A DNA stretch of 64,000 nucleotides from Sipunculus nudus (lineage: Eukaryota; Annelida; Sipuncula; Golfingiida; Sipunculidae). A program made the position numbers and the translations under genes. The stretch spans positions 48,176,019-48,240,018 of the forward strand of contig CM049306.1 of the NCBI GenBank assembly GCA_026874595.1. The letters are read 5' to 3'. Positions within the stretch are counted from its first letter, which is position 1, and each line of letters opens with the position of its first letter. Shown one piece after another: positions 13,037 through 26,660 of the stretch. The notes under the pieces are model-generated. The model was given only the letters and a program-made list of their open reading frames with translations. It had not been told where the DNA came from and made no database searches.

Positions 13037-14873
13037 ACAAGGGACCCATGGGTCTTGGCGCTCAGCTGAAGTTTGAAATTTTTGCAAATGCAAAATATGC
13101 AAAATATTCTATTGTAATGTTTTTCATAAATATAAGCATATGAGAAGCTAAGAAGAAAGGGGCCCTCTTTATTGGTTATAGTAAAGTTCTAAATATATGA
13201 TTGCAAAACTTATACTCTGACAAATCTGTCATGAAGAAAAACAGTAAAAGTTTTAGTTACTGTGATGCATATGAAAAATTTACAGATGGACGGGCAAGTG
13301 GACAGAATGGACTAATTAATACCTTATTTTCACTTTCAAGGGAATAATGCATTTAAGTTTATATATAAGCCTATTTTTGTTTGCATATCCACTTTTTCCA
13401 TTTTTTATCCCATTCATTTTTTTTATTTACAATTTTTATAAATTTGTAATAAAAAAATTTGAAAATATAAGTTAAAATATCAGAATTCTAAGTTGCAATA
13501 ATTATATATCCAGAGTGTAGCTCATATTGGGTCATATTATGCATACACATATATTCTATCATTTTTTAATCACAAATGTTTAAACTGAATTTGAAAGAAA
13601 ATAATGCCACAACATGGCATCTTCAAGATTATTCCTTGAATGAAAAAGTTTTGCAGAATGGAGTTTTCAGTAAATGCTTAATTTTATTCACCATAATAAA
13701 ATAAAAGATTCATAAAGGGGGGGGGGGGGAGGAGGTGGGTTACATAACACAAGTGAAGGCTGTACTACTAGGTGAGCTAGATGTAAACAACACTTGACAT
13801 GGTGTATGAAAACTTGTATACTATAAAAGCTTCTCTTTTCAATCAATTCATTTGATATTTCAGATTTTAAAAGATTTAATCCTTAGGCCAAAAAAAATTA
13901 AAGGTATGGTTCTCAGGCGCTGCCCGCATCAATTTTAAACCCCTGCATCAAAAATTTTATTTTGATTTTCAATAAAAACTTTCCAATTTTGAGCTGCTGC
14001 CGCTTCGACATTTCTTTCAAGAAGATAAAACCATACAGTTTCCTTTGTTTTGTAGTGCTTTTACTTATTTAGCCAAATAAAACTGTTATTTTCATGCTTT
14101 TCCCTTATCATTTTACATTTTTATCGAAACATACCAAAAATTTAAAATAAAAAAAGCGCCCGCCCGCATTGATTTCTGAAAAAAAGTGCCTGAGAACCAT
14201 ACCTTTTTTTTTTTTTGACCTTATTTATATATGCTGTGAAAAAAAAATCAACAGTGCTTACAGGGAAAAGACGTGCACATTGCCAAAATCTGACAAAATT
14301 TAAGGTATTGATTTTTCATTTATGCTAATAACTTGAACAATTTGCAAAATTCAGATCTAATTTTGGGTAAACAATTGAATCTTTTTTAAATAAAGTTTTA
14401 TTCCTGAACAAAAGTCTCTAGCTTCAGCAATTCTCATGTTAAGTGGGTAAATATATTTCCGGATTTTTTTAATATTGCATTATATTTGGGCCCATAACAA
14501 TATGCAATACTGACCTAATTTTTGGTATGTTCACAGAAAATATATGGAAGAAAATTGATACTAAATATGACCAAAAACAGATCAGTGATTTTGATGTTAG
14601 GCAGCCCTGAAGTGTAACAATGGCTTTTTTTATGGAAAACGGAGGTTTTTCCTTAATATCTAGAAGGAACAAAGTCCTAGTGACCCAATTTTCCTAATGG
14701 TAGGAGATTTTCGGGACATATAACAGTTCGCAACGTTTTGGATTCATAGGTCCAATGGTTTCAAAACGGGACCTGTTAATAGATGGACAGACGGCCGGAC
14801 TACTGGCCTGACGGACGACTGACAAAGAACCATGACTATAGCTCAGATGACTTAAAGTCAGCTGAGCTAAAAA
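13037..14873 (+). mobile_element. Helitron/Helentron-like non-autonomous element, copy E1
   Basis: It begins with ACAAGGGACCCATGGGTC, which contains the palindrome GACCCATGGGTC, followed by GGCGCTCAGCTG. It ends with a 29-base hairpin at 14840-14868 (AGCTCA, TGACT, loop, AGTCA, TGAGCT) followed by AAAAA. A CGGAC-rich stretch lies just before the hairpin. The CTCAGCTG near the start is an inverted match to CAGCTGAG near the end. Non-coding interior with microsatellite, subterminal inverted motif and 3' hairpin ending in CTAA is the structure of Helentron-derived elements; this class call is inference. Much of the interior (13100-13750) matches 32934-34070 in copy E4. A MITE is nested at 13886-14220. 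Confidence 0.55.
13886..14220. mobile_element. PIF/Harbinger-type MITE
   Basis: The ends are inverted repeats. Left: GGCCAAAAAAAA, then AAAGGTATGGTTCTCAGGC. Right, on the other strand: GGTCAAAAAAAA, then AAAGGTATGGTTCTCAGGC. The element is flanked by TTA on both sides (13883-13885 and 14221-14223), as expected for PIF/Harbinger target duplications (TWA). The paralogous repeat at about 34376-34420 has the same flanks joined through a single TTA (34399-34401), which is an empty site. The interior is AT-rich and non-coding. Confidence 0.8.
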
Positions 14874-15280
14874 AGACTATAACCAATAACCATACATTTA
14901 ATGTTGATTTGTTACTTTATATACAGAATATATTAAACCCTAAAATAATAGTCTCAAGCAGTTACTGGAAATGCAAACAGAGCCTCAAGCAAACATCTGA
15001 ATAAAGCCTGGGTATAACCAGGGTAAACCTTATTTACCCAACCCACCTAGATGGTGGTTAAAATCTGCAAAATCCGCCAAACACTTCAACTTGGTTTCAG
15101 TTGGAGCCAAAGCTAAAACTGAACCTTAAACTGCAGATGATTTAGTGTAAAAACCTGTTTGAAAGCCTGAAACTGGACCATTCAGTAGAACTCCAAATTC
15201 AAGTTCTATTAATAGTATGTCACTTTTATATCAAGTCCAGCAATCTAAAGTTGTTTTGATACACATTTATGTACTAGATA
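14874..15280. other. No gene or element recognised
   Basis: AT-rich intron sequence between element E1 and the 327-bp satellite region. Confidence 0.5.
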
Positions 15281-18200
15281 TTTCTTGGCACCTCAGGTGC
15301 CATAGTATCCCCAGACAATTACCCCCCCCCCCCCCCCCCCCCCCAGCCCTTGAAAAGATGCATCTAACCTGTAAGTTTGGTGACCGTACCAACAATTTTT
15401 TCTGAGTTATTGCCGTAATTTCATTTTAACATTATCGCTGCTGTGACCTTGAAAAACTTATCAAGGTCATCCATGTTCAAATTTGACCTAGCCATTGATA
15501 AGATGCATCAAACTTGTGGGTTTGGTGACTGTACCTCAAATTCTTACAAAGTTATTCTATTTAAACATCATTTTAGCAAGAAAACAACAGAAGGTGGCGC
15601 CACCTGTCTTTTGCAGAAAACAATGCTATCAAAGATCTTATGTCAATTTGATTTTTGAACCAATCCATGCATCCCTTACCAAGATATTAAAGTTAACATC
15701 ATTTCAGTGTTATTGCCTCTGTGACCTTGAAAAATACATCAAGGTCATCCATATTCGAACTTGGCTGAGCCATTGATAAGATGCATCTAAACTAAGTTTA
15801 GTGCCTGTACCACAAATTCTTTTTGAGTTATTGCCCTAATATCATTTTAGCATAATCGCTGCTGTGACCTTAAAAAAATGCATCAAGGCTATCTATGTCC
15901 GAACTTGACCAAGCTGTTGATAAGATGCATCAAACCTGTGGGTTTGGTGACTGTACCTCAAATTCTTACAAAGTTATTGCGTTAACATCATTTTAACAAG
16001 AAAACGACACAAGGTGGCGCCACCTGTCTTCTGCAAAAGACAAAGCTATCCAAGATCTTCAGTCAATTTGATTTTTGGATCATTCCATGTATCCCTTACT
16101 GAGATAATAAAGATTTTTTGTGAATTTCACCAAATATGGGAATATTCAAGGTCAAGGCCACTCTCATAGGAAAGGTCATGACCCCAATTTAATTAAACAT
16201 CATCCAATACCCATGTCTATGTATATGCATAATTTAAAAGAAATCTGTCCATTAGTTTTTGACTTATAATGCTCACAGTACTGAAAAGTGGCAATGATGG
16301 GGTATTAAAAGGCACAAAAACAACTAAAAGAATAACAGGCGGCGCTACCAGTTTTTGTTACATGACAACTCTATCCAAGATCTTCAGTCAAGTTGATTTT
16401 TGGACCAATCCATGCATCCCTTATTGAGATATTAATGATTTTGTGTGATTTTCACCATATATGGCAATATTCAAGGTCAAGGCCATTCTCACAGGACAGG
16501 TCATGACCCCAATTTATATAAACATCATCCCATCATTGATTTGATATTTATGCTATTAAATTATAAAATTTGAAAAATTCAGATCTTATTTTGGGTATAC
16601 AATTGAATCTTGATTAAATATAGTTATATACCTGAAAAAAAAGTCTCTAGCTTAAGCAATTCTCAGGTTAAGGAAGTAAATATATTTCCTGATTTTTTAC
16701 AAAGTGCAATATGTTCCGGCCCATAACTTAAAGAATTTATAAAATATTGAACTAATTTCTGGTATGTACATAGGAAATATATAGGGAAATAAATATACAT
16801 TAAAAATTATCAAACATGTGGGTTTGGTGACTGTACCTCAAATGCTTACACAGTTATTGCTAAACATCATTTTAACAAGAAAACGACACAAGGTGGCGCC
16901 ACCTGTCCTCTGCAAAAGACAAAGCTATCCAAGATCTTCGGTCAATTTGATTTTTGGATCATTCCATGTATCCCTTACTGAGATATTAAAGATTTTGTGT
17001 GAATTTCACCAAATATGGGAATATTCAAGGTCAAGGCCACTCTCATAGGAAAGGTCATGACCCTAACTTAAATAAACATCATCCAATACCCATGTCTATG
17101 TATATGCATAATATAAAAGAAATCTGTCCATTAGTTTTTGACTTATAATGCTCACAGTTCTGTAAAGTGGCAATGATCGGGTATTAAACAGCACTGAAAA
17201 AAGTATAAGAATAACAGGTGGCGCTACCAGTTTCCGGTACATGACAACACTATCCAAGATCTTCAGTCAAGTTGATTTTTGGACCAATCCATGCATCCCT
17301 TATCGAGATATTAAAGATTTTGTGTGATTTTCACCATATATGGCAATATTCAAGGTCAAGGCCACTCTCACAGGAAAGGTTATGACCCCAATTTATATAA
17401 ACATCATCCCATAACTCATGTCTATGTATAAGCATAATATGAAAGAAATCTGTCCATAAGTTTTTGACTTATAATGCTCACAGCACTGTTAAGTGGCAAT
17501 GATGGGGGTATTAAACGGCACGAAAACATGTAAAAGAATAACAGGTGGCGCCACCAGTTTCCAGTAAATGACAATACTATCCAAGATCTTAGATCAAGTT
17601 GATTTTTGGGCCAATCCATGCATCCCTTATTGAGATATTAATGATTTTGTGTAATTTTCACCATATATGGCAATATTTAAAGTAAAGGCCACTCTCATAG
17701 GAAAGGTCATGACCCCAATTTATATATACATCATCTTAAACCCATGTCTATGTATATGCATAATATGAAAGAAATCTGTCCATTAGTTTTTTACTTAAAA
17801 TGCTCACAGTACTGTTAAGTGGCAATGATGGGGGTATCAAACGGCAGGAAAACAAGTTAAAGAATAACAGGTGGCGCCACCAGTTTCCGGTACCTGACAA
17901 AACTATCCAAGATCTTTGGTCAAGTTGATTTTTGGACCAATCCATGCATCCCTTAAGTATCGAGATATTAATGATTTGTGTGATTTTCACCATATATGGC
18001 AATATTCAAGGTCAAGGCCACTCTCATAGGAAAGGTCATGACCCCAATTTAAATAAACATCACCCCATAACCCATATCTATGTATATGCATAATAAAAAA
18101 GAAATCTGTCCTTTAGTTTTTGACTTATAATGCTCACAGTACTGTCAAGTGGCAATTTTTGGGGTATTAAAAGGCACGAAAACAAGTAAATAATAATAGG

Positions 18201-18550
18201 TGGCACCACCAGTTTCTGGAACATGACAACCCTATCCATGATCTTCAACCAACTTGATTTTGGGATCAATCCATGCAAGATTTCTTGAGATATTTAAGAA
18301 TTTGTGTGATTTTTCCAAAAATTGGATCTATTCAAGGTCAAGGACACTCTTCTCATAAAGGTCATGAACTCATTTTGAATAGGGGTCGTCTTCTCACCCA
18401 TATCTATACATATACCAAGTCTGGTTAAGATCCGTGAAATATTTTTTGAGTTATCGTGCCAACAAGATTTATATGCGGCGGCAGCGGCTGCGGCGGAACT
18501 GGTATGAAAATATAGTATCCCTGACTTTGTCTGGGGATGCAATTACCTCC
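15281..18550. repeat. ~327-bp satellite-like tandem repeat region
   Basis: The 12-bp palindrome GGTGGCGCCACC or a close variant recurs at 15593, 16013, 16338, 16892, 17217, 17544, 17870 and 18199. Adjacent intervals are 325-329 bp wherever units are contiguous. Units share long stretches such as CCAATCCATGCATCCCTTA and AAGAAATCTGTCC. The 16338-16892 interval is longer because it includes sequence resembling the Helitron-like interior (about 16530-16800). The left side starts with the palindrome GGCACCTCAGGTGCC and CATAGTATCCCCAGACAA. Near the right end (18520-18540) an inverted ATCCCCAGACA occurs, so the whole may be one element with an expanded core. Confidence 0.8.
15322..15344. repeat. Poly-C tract
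   Basis: Twenty-three consecutive C residues at the left edge of the satellite region. Confidence 0.95.
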
Positions 18551-19720
18551 TGCAAGCATGACTGCAATAAGTGATTGCCAAGATTTACAGAGAAGGTTTA
18601 CTGTTATCTGCTGACCCAATTAAACATGATTTTATGATCTGCTATTCCAATCACTTCCACACACAGACCTTGCTAAGTTAAAACTGTTATAAATGACAAC
18701 AACAGTCAGTGTGACATAAGGAAGAGCCCTTAAACCATTTGTAAAAATGTACTAAATGCATCAGTAGTGGTCAAAGTCACCTTGAAGCAGGCTGGTATGT
18801 TTAAGGATTGACCCAGTATATCAAGCTAAACAAAACCAAGAAACATAATTAACACAGAGGAACCTTGGACCAAGACATCCTAAAATTATATGCAGTCTTG
18901 ATTAGTATACAAAAGGATAAGAGAATCACGTTCACTACTTCACATGTGTGGGCAGAAACCCTTCAAACTACTTTTACTTTCTACCAAACATGTCAAGAGC
19001 AAATGGATCGCTGGCTAAGAAAAGCTCTTGTACTAAATTTATAAGGCTTACCAAGTTTATACATGTTAAAATGAGTCCAATTCAATTGTCTATAAACGTT
19101 CATGGAATGGCTGATTTGTTTCAATTGGTAGTTAAACTAGCTTGGTCACTAAAAGAGTCTAGGACACCAAAAAAATAATTAATATCTGGTGAACAGATAG
19201 CAAAACAATACAGCAAATGTTGAAAATACCATATCATTAAGCTATACATATCAGAGGCTCCAGTACACCCTGTATGTATTGATCATTAATCAATTTAATA
19301 TATATTAATTAAGTTGAGAGATAAACCTATCTGTTGAATTGTTGATGAAAAAACTTAACATATATCACCAATACACATTTTATTTTACATTTTTCTCTGA
19401 TAATGTTTTGTGGCTCAATTGACCCATAAACAGATGGCCCACACACACATTTTAAGAACAGATTATTCTCTTTGAATGTCATTACTATTAACAGCATTTT
19501 TATACTAAATATATCCGAAAGTGTATCCATTATCAGTTATGAATATATCCTTAATTCATACAAATTATATATCTTATCAACAGATAAACTAGAATCTGGG
19601 TAGTCGACAAGCCACTAAGTGTATCTGCCCAAATCAGAGTGGGACGGGTGAAGTGAGGCATGGATTGAGTGGCAAGGGGCAATAGAGGTGTCTTGCATAT
19701 TAGAATGTCTGCAGCTGAAA
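18551..19720. other. No gene recognised
   Basis: AT-rich intron DNA without clear repeats or coding signals. Confidence 0.5.
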
Positions 19721-19880
19721 TGTGTATGTAGGTGGCGCCACCTGCCACAAAATCCGGTGGCGCCACCTGCCACAAAATCCAGAAAGATATCCAAGTTGCA
19801 TACATATGCAAAATTTTGGGCAGAAAAGTCAAACCACTGCCGAGATATGAGTGATTTTATCCCAGGGCAACAAACAGACA
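19721..19880. repeat. Two GGTGGCGCCACC palindromes 25 bp apart
   Basis: The palindrome occurs at 19731-19742 and 19756-19767. Each copy is followed by TGCCACAAAATCC, so this is a 25-bp unit repeated twice. It uses the palindrome of the 327-bp satellite, although the flanking sequence differs. Confidence 0.75.
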
Positions 19881-19989
19881 GACCCCATGCAAATATGGTT
19901 ATATATATTAATATATATTTTATATTATATATAAATAACAAGCATGGCTAATATATGTGCAATAAAATATTCTTGCTATGTAACCCTTT

Positions 19990-20260
19990 GGATAAATTAA
20001 ACTTTTTTAATACTTTGCTGGCTGGACTGCAGACAGAAACCTGAAACATGCAGGGCTGCAGGCCAAAAGAAATTTTGTGTGGTGGGTGCGGGCTGAAACA
20101 TCATAGTAACTGCGGGGCAGGGTGGGCTGAATTTTTTCTGATTGTGGGGCAGGCTGTGGGCTGATGCTGGGCGGGTGCAGGTACAATTTTTTGGCCTGCC
20201 CAGGGCCCTAGTGCCTGCACCTACCTGCCCAATAGACCTTTTCCATTTTACTAGCCACAC
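19990..20260. repeat. GC-rich repeat segment of unknown type
   Basis: This segment stands out from AT-rich surroundings. It repeats GGGCTGA, GGGGCAGG and GGGCGGGTGCAGG motifs and ends near CCCAGGGCCCTAGTGCCTGC. GC-rich subterminal clusters with a CAGGGCCCTAG end suggest a hAT-like terminus, but I found no matching second end. Confidence 0.3.
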
Positions 20261-20403
20261 CTATCAGAGATTTCTAATATATATGGTTTGGGCTTAGTAG
20301 TTTACATGACATACAAGGAAGTCCAAGGCAACAACGGTTGTGTTTTTGGCTGTGTGGCAGTGACATATCTTGTAGCATTCTTGACAACCATGACAACCTG
20401 AAC

Positions 20404-23185
20404 ACAAGGGACCCATGGGTCATGGCGCTCAGCTATTACATATGATCAGAAAATATAATTTGGAAATGAGGCACATGCTAGTTTTGTGTGGTAATAAAGC
20501 TGCATTATGAGTTGTTGGTGTTTAGCTTATGTAAGATTTTGAAAGTATCTTTGGAGACAGGGAGGAGGATTGATGTCATTTATATTAATTACAAATGGAG
20601 TGTTATTCTCACACAGGGTTTGACTTGGCCACATAATTTTATCCACATTGCAGTAGAAGTATTTGAAAAAAACTGTACTTTATCAGTTATGTTAATTAGG
20701 CTTTTTAATGAGTAAACTGTTATTTTGTAAGTACAGGTTATCCCTACCCAAGAGTAGCACTAGCACAAATAATATACGAGTTTAACTATTTATCAAAAAT
20801 TTATAACAAATATTGTCAAAGATAATTTAAATTTAAAGTAAAAAAATCATCATCTGAATTTTTTCTTAATTATATAATTGAAATAAATAATTATTAAAAT
20901 AATATTAAACAATATATTCATGAAAACTTTCATTAATACATTTTGAAAGTATCTGCATTTGTATTCAAATACTTTCATTTTTACCTGTATTCCTATTCAT
21001 ATGCATGAAATTATGGAGGACTTATTCATATTTGTATAAAAATACTTTTGCAAAGTATTCCCACCATGTCTGGTATTTATTCAATTTCAGCCGAACAAAG
21101 TTGTTGAGAATAAAGAATATACAAAATTCACAAATATAAATAATGATTATAATTACCTGGTTTTATGGTTTTAATTTATATTTACAAAAATAAAACTATT
21201 TTATTCACTTTGGACTACTATCACATGATTCTACACACTATACATAGCAAGAGTCTTATGACAATTATTAAAATTACAGAAATCATAATAAGAACTTATC
21301 TAAGATCTGATTCTAATCATATTCAAATATTTTTATGTAAAAAAAAAGGATCAGAAAAAAAAATTAGAGTTATCTCAGCTATGAAACCATTATATGTGTA
21401 AAAAATAACTCAAGGATAAGAACACCCTATAAATTATACAAGGAGAGACTAGAGATGTGCAAGTTTAATTTTATTAACTGAAATAAAGGAACCAATAATA
21501 TAAATATTGATCATTTACAGTCTTGTGACAGCTTATACAGCCACAAGTATCAATGTCATCAGTGAAACATATTGACATCTTTAATAAGTACTTGTCTGAG
21601 TAAAATTTTAAAAATTTTGACATATTTTCATTTATTTTTAATTTTGCAATTAATATAAATTAACAAGCTGAAACACTTGGAGGACCTGTAAATTTATATT
21701 AATATGACCAATTGCATCTTTGTCTGTCATCAATTTCCTTCCTAAAATCCCTAATAGTAAAAGAACAATATAAATTAATTCCTTTTTTTTTCATTATTAA
21801 AATTGAAATGAAAAATACCATAGGTGACTCCATGGTGTTATTTGGAATACATTTTCATCCATCCTTACAAAATCAATACAACATCAGTAATTATAAGGGA
21901 ATTCCCTGTTACTCACCAACTATCCAATTCCTTTTCTATTAATTTTTCTTAAAGTTGTTATTATAGACCAATAAAAATTTATTTATTTATACTTGATTTT
22001 TATGTTGTTGGTCAGAACAACTACTAGATGAGTTGGGTTTGACATCTGGATGAACTGTAGACATCTGGATGAACAGCCATATGCTGCCTGGCTGACTAGT
22101 ACATGCCCCGCCTCAAGCGTGCATAATTTGCCTGAAAGGTCAACAAGGTCAACATACAGTTGACTGAAGAGGGGCTGGGTAGAGCCTGGGTGTGACATGG
22201 TCTCATAAAAACCTTAATAAAACCTACAGTTTTTGGTCAATTTCTTTCAACTTTCAAAACTAACAAGTTAAAATCCTTATATGTGATGATATGAAAATTA
22301 TATCAACAGTGCTTACAGGAAATAAACATGCCATGGTAAAAGTTGGGCAAAATTTTTTGTACTGATTATATATTTATGCTAATAATTTATAAAATTTTAA
22401 AAATTCAGAACTAATTTTGGGTATACAATTGGATCTTGATTAAATAATGATATATCCCTGACAAAATAATCTCTATCTTCAGCAATTCTCATGTTAAGGG
22501 AGTAAATATATTTCTTGATTTTTTACAAAGTGCATTATGTTCGGGCCCTTAACTTAAAACAATTACGTAATACTGACATCATTTCTGGTATGTGAATAGC
22601 TAATGTATAGAAGAACATGTATTTTATATATGATCAAAGTCAGATCAGTGGTTTTTATATTAGGCAGTCTTGAAGTGTAAAATGGGTTTTAAATGGAAAA
22701 TTGAAGTTTTTTTTAAATATATTGAAGGAATTTAGTCCTAGTGACCAAATTCTTGGTATGGTAGGAGATTTGGTGAATAATAACTGTATGCCAAATTTTG
22801 GAAGCTGAGAGCTGAAGCTGGGGAGCTGGGGAGCTGAGGTCTAGCAAACTGCATAACACTAGCTAGATCTTAACAATTCTTTACATGGTGCTTGAAAACT
22901 TGAATAAAATCTACAGATTTTGATCAACTGGTTTCAATTTTCAGATGTTAACAGTTGAACTGCTTATGAAAACATGCTTTTTCCTTAATATCTCAAAGGA
23001 ACGAAGTTCTAGTGACCCAATTTTTGGTATGGTAGGAGATTTTGGGGATATCTAACAGTATGCCAAATTTCAGATTCGTAGGTCCAACGATTTCAAAATG
23101 TGCCAGTTTAACGGACGGACGGACAGCCGACGGACAATGGACCATGACTTTAGCTGAGATGACTTATAGTCAGCTGGGCTAAAAA
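20404..23185 (+). mobile_element. Helitron/Helentron-like non-autonomous element, copy E2
   Basis: It starts with ACAAGGGACCCATGGGTC and GGCGCTCAGCT, and ends with a 29-base hairpin at 23152-23180 preceded by ACGGACGGACGGACAG and followed by AAAAA. The interior matches copy E3 over most of its length, for example GAGGCACATGCT near the start and GTGACCAAATTCTTGG near the end. No protein is encoded. The hairpin has a G-for-A change in its right arm compared with other copies. Confidence 0.55.
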
Positions 23186-24779
23186 CTGTTCATCTTGGAA
23201 ATGCTGTATGTTTTGAACATATCTATAAAGATCTGACAATCCATGCTGCACAAGTCAACAAAAATGCTGTTAATTCCTTTATTTTTGGTTATATTAACAG
23301 AACCCTGCTTAAACCCGTGCAGTGGGCGTGCTCGTGGAAAAGGTTTGTTCAGAGTACCTGTATGTTGACATCATGATTAGTTCCTGGTACCTATACCTGT
23401 ACCTGGGGCTTATGAAACAGCATATGGTATATTGTACTCAAGCTATATGTACGACACTAGAAATGTATACTTCCACTTGGATATAAATGAATCGTATGCA
23501 AATAGTAATATCTTAATTTCTCTGAAGTAATTCCAGAATGGCTTTGTTTCTCCAGCTGCAAAATCAGATATGTACCCCCCTACATGTGCCCCTTCATACT
23601 TTTATCCAAGTAGGAGCAATATGCACTATCCCAAAAGTTATGGTGTTTAAAGAAATCTTGGATTTCCGCATATACTCATCAGTTTTCCCTGAACTCATCT
23701 GAGAACTTGGCTGGAATATGTGTGTATCATATTTGAGAAGAATATTTCCAGTACTTCAAAAGTGAAGGGGTCACAATTATCTCAAATTTCTGTATATTTC
23801 ACCTTGAAGATATCATTGTTCAAGAATCATGGTTTCTTTGTCTGCTTTCACAATATTACAAAATCTACTTAACCAATTACCCTTGAAAGAGAGATGTGGG
23901 CCAGTGGCCAAGAAAAACTGTATAAGATATTGGTGCAGACAATATGACAGTTGGACAGTATGGGGACTGCTTACACTCACGCTGCTGTCACCTTAAAAGG
24001 GAAGAATGAACTACAATTTAATATTTTTTACCTTGTGAATTCTAGAATTTGCATTCTGGATCATCTTACAGCAAGACTAAGATACTGAGAATATAATTTT
24101 CATGTGGAAATGGGCAATATTCCAGCACAAATCTATGAAATTTGGTGGACTGATTCTCAAAGTAAAAACAGATAATCAAGAATTGGAAGATTTTCAAAAC
24201 ATCAATTAGATTAATCGATAATCGGTGATAACTGCAGAGCTCTAATGGGTATATGGCTTTATTTGATTAGTCAAATTTTCAATGCCTTCCCAATAATGCT
24301 CTTATGTAGAACAAGTCAGCAGCCACGTAGAACAAGTATACATGGGTCATTTAATTGGTTCAATTGCCTTGCATTTTGTTTATTGGGAGAGGTGCTCCAC
24401 TGAGTGCCATTCCATGACAAACTGTGACAAAAAAAAATCTATTCACTTGATTCCTTTTGACAGCATTCATTTATAACTATGGTAGCATCCAGCCTTGATA
24501 AGGCTAACATTGTCACTTCAGACCTGTTATTTAAGAAAAATTCTGCCTTATGGATCTGTCTCTATTTAACAGCCATTATCAATATAATTAATACGGAGTT
24601 GGGTTTTTTCTAGACCACAGTTTACCTGCTTCCATTCTGATTTGACTCTCCAAATTCTGCAGATGATCATTGGTGTGCTCTTCTAGGACAAGTTTGTTTT
24701 ATTTTGCCGAATTATGCCCTATTGAGCTGAACAATTAACAATTTTAATGTTTCCCCATTAGATGCCATTATTTCTTTGG
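23186..24779. other. No gene recognised
   Basis: Intron sequence with no repeats or coding signal that I could identify. It appears to be lower-copy DNA compared with its surroundings. Confidence 0.45.
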
Positions 24780-25680
24780 TGCTGCAAGGTCCTCCACGCC
24801 TATGACGCTTTTTCAGGAGGTGCCTCGGGGATTTTCACTGGGCGGTTAAGACCGTGGCTAGCGTGCATGTCCTGCCCGAAAGGGATTTCCATGCCATATG
24901 CGGTCACGCGGGTCCACTATAATCCCCATTGATTTCCCTTATCCGTTGTAACACCTAGAAAAGAAATTTCTCTCTCAAAGGATGTAAAGGTTTTTAATCC
25001 AAAGACCACGACCTCGATTTCAATGCAAGCCGGGGCTTTTCAGTTTGGTCAACACTGGGCACACTGAGTCCAGTGACGTGACCACCGTTTGACAATTTTT
25101 ATGGGTTAAGCCGTGGTTCCAACATGCCATACTTGCAAGTTCGTGCTGTCTACTTGCAAAAACGTGGGCAAAACTTGGGGATCTGTACGTGGTGAGTACC
25201 GCCTTAGTAGGAATTTGGGAGCAGGCAGACACGCCGTAGCACTTTAAGTGCAGGAGGAACTTTCGCTGCGTTCAGGCTGCGTTCGGGCTACGGATTCACC
25301 CCCAGACATCGGGCGAAAAAACTAACGTTCAACACACTTGCACGCACTTACAACATCTGAGTGAGTAAGTGCACCGTACATGAGCAGTATGTGTAAGTAC
25401 TGCCTCCGTATGACAATGCAGCAATTGCACAGAGATCGTACGTTACAAGGACATTGTAAGCACGTACAAACTCACTTACCACGTGTACATCGTATGATGC
25501 ACGCAAATGCTCACAGGCCACATACTTACACCTTGCACAACTGTGGGTTGACGCACTCTCTCCCTACTCTTGCCACTTTCTCCCCACGTTTTCAGAAAAA
25601 CGTGGCGGCCGTGGCCTCCTCAAAAATTGTATGGACTAAAAACACGCACGGTGGGTTGTGACCGGGGATTTACAGGTATG
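24780..25680. other. GC-elevated island in the intron, unknown content
   Basis: Base composition rises clearly here. It has CpG-containing stretches and many short repeats of ACGTAC, CACGTG and CACTTAC types. Short frames run on both strands (25020-25232 minus; 25380-25661 plus) but resemble no family I know. It could be the remnant of a DNA transposon or a foreign insertion. Function is unknown. Confidence 0.35.
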
Positions 25681-26660
25681 TTGATTATTATTCATTTAAA
25701 AATATCTTTCCATGATAACCATGGGTTCAAGAAGCCCCACAATATAATTATCATTCGGGTTGGGTGGAGGTAGGGGGGTTCACATATATTTGTTCACCTT
25801 GCGAGTGGCAGAATGGGTGGCTTCTAAACAGTGACAAAGGAATGGTCCTTTGTCATAATGGTTTATAAGAAAATATATATTGTTGAGATTCGAATTACCT
25901 CCAAAATGAAATTGACTATCAGTAAGTCTTTACCCTGACCCTCTACAAATGTTCAGCAAAATATTTTTCACCTGTCATGCGTTTTCAGGAAGCAACCTGT
26001 TATCCCCACTGAACCCAATTTCCATTTTATGGCCTGTTAAGGAATTTTACTCTGTCAACAGGAAGCAAAGATTTTAAATTCAAGGGAAGAACACATGTCT
26101 ACATGAAATAGGGGGCACTTTCCAGTTGAGTGGACACAAAGAGCTGAGACCCTTTACACGATCACCGTTTTATTGTTTTACAGGTATACGTTGATTTTTA
26201 TACATTCAGAAGTATCTTTCCATAATAACCACAGTTTTAATAGTTCTGCCGATATATGTGTTGTTTAAAAGTTTTTTTCAAAAGAAAGTCCTGGGGGGGA
26301 TGCACACACTTCTAAGGTTCCTCAATCTCTTTGGAACTTTGAAACCCCTGCTAGAACCTACTAATCATTCGTTCGTTCATACGTGCACGTTTCATGTAAA
26401 ACATTGTCATGATTCATAAAACACGGGTTCACCAGGCGAGTGGCAGAACAACTGCATACGAATTGCATACCCTGGGACAACGGACTAGCCCCTTAAAATT
26501 ATTCCTTTGTGGAATTGATTATGGCACTTAAGAAAAAATATATTATGATGATTCAGATTACCTCCAAATATGTAATGGATTACGGATATAGTTTTACTCT
26601 ATCCCTCTACAAATTTTCAGCAAATCAGTATATTACATTTTGCGTTAATTTGCTGAAAGA
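25660..26660. repeat. Diverged tandem duplication, ~0.5-0.6 kb units
   Basis: The run TTTACAGGTAT, ATCTTTCCATRATAACCA, GCGAGTGGCAGAA, ATTACCTCCAAA, CCCTCTACAAAT occurs in the same order from about 25665 and again from about 26175. The copies differ by several indels, so the duplication is old. Confidence 0.6.
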
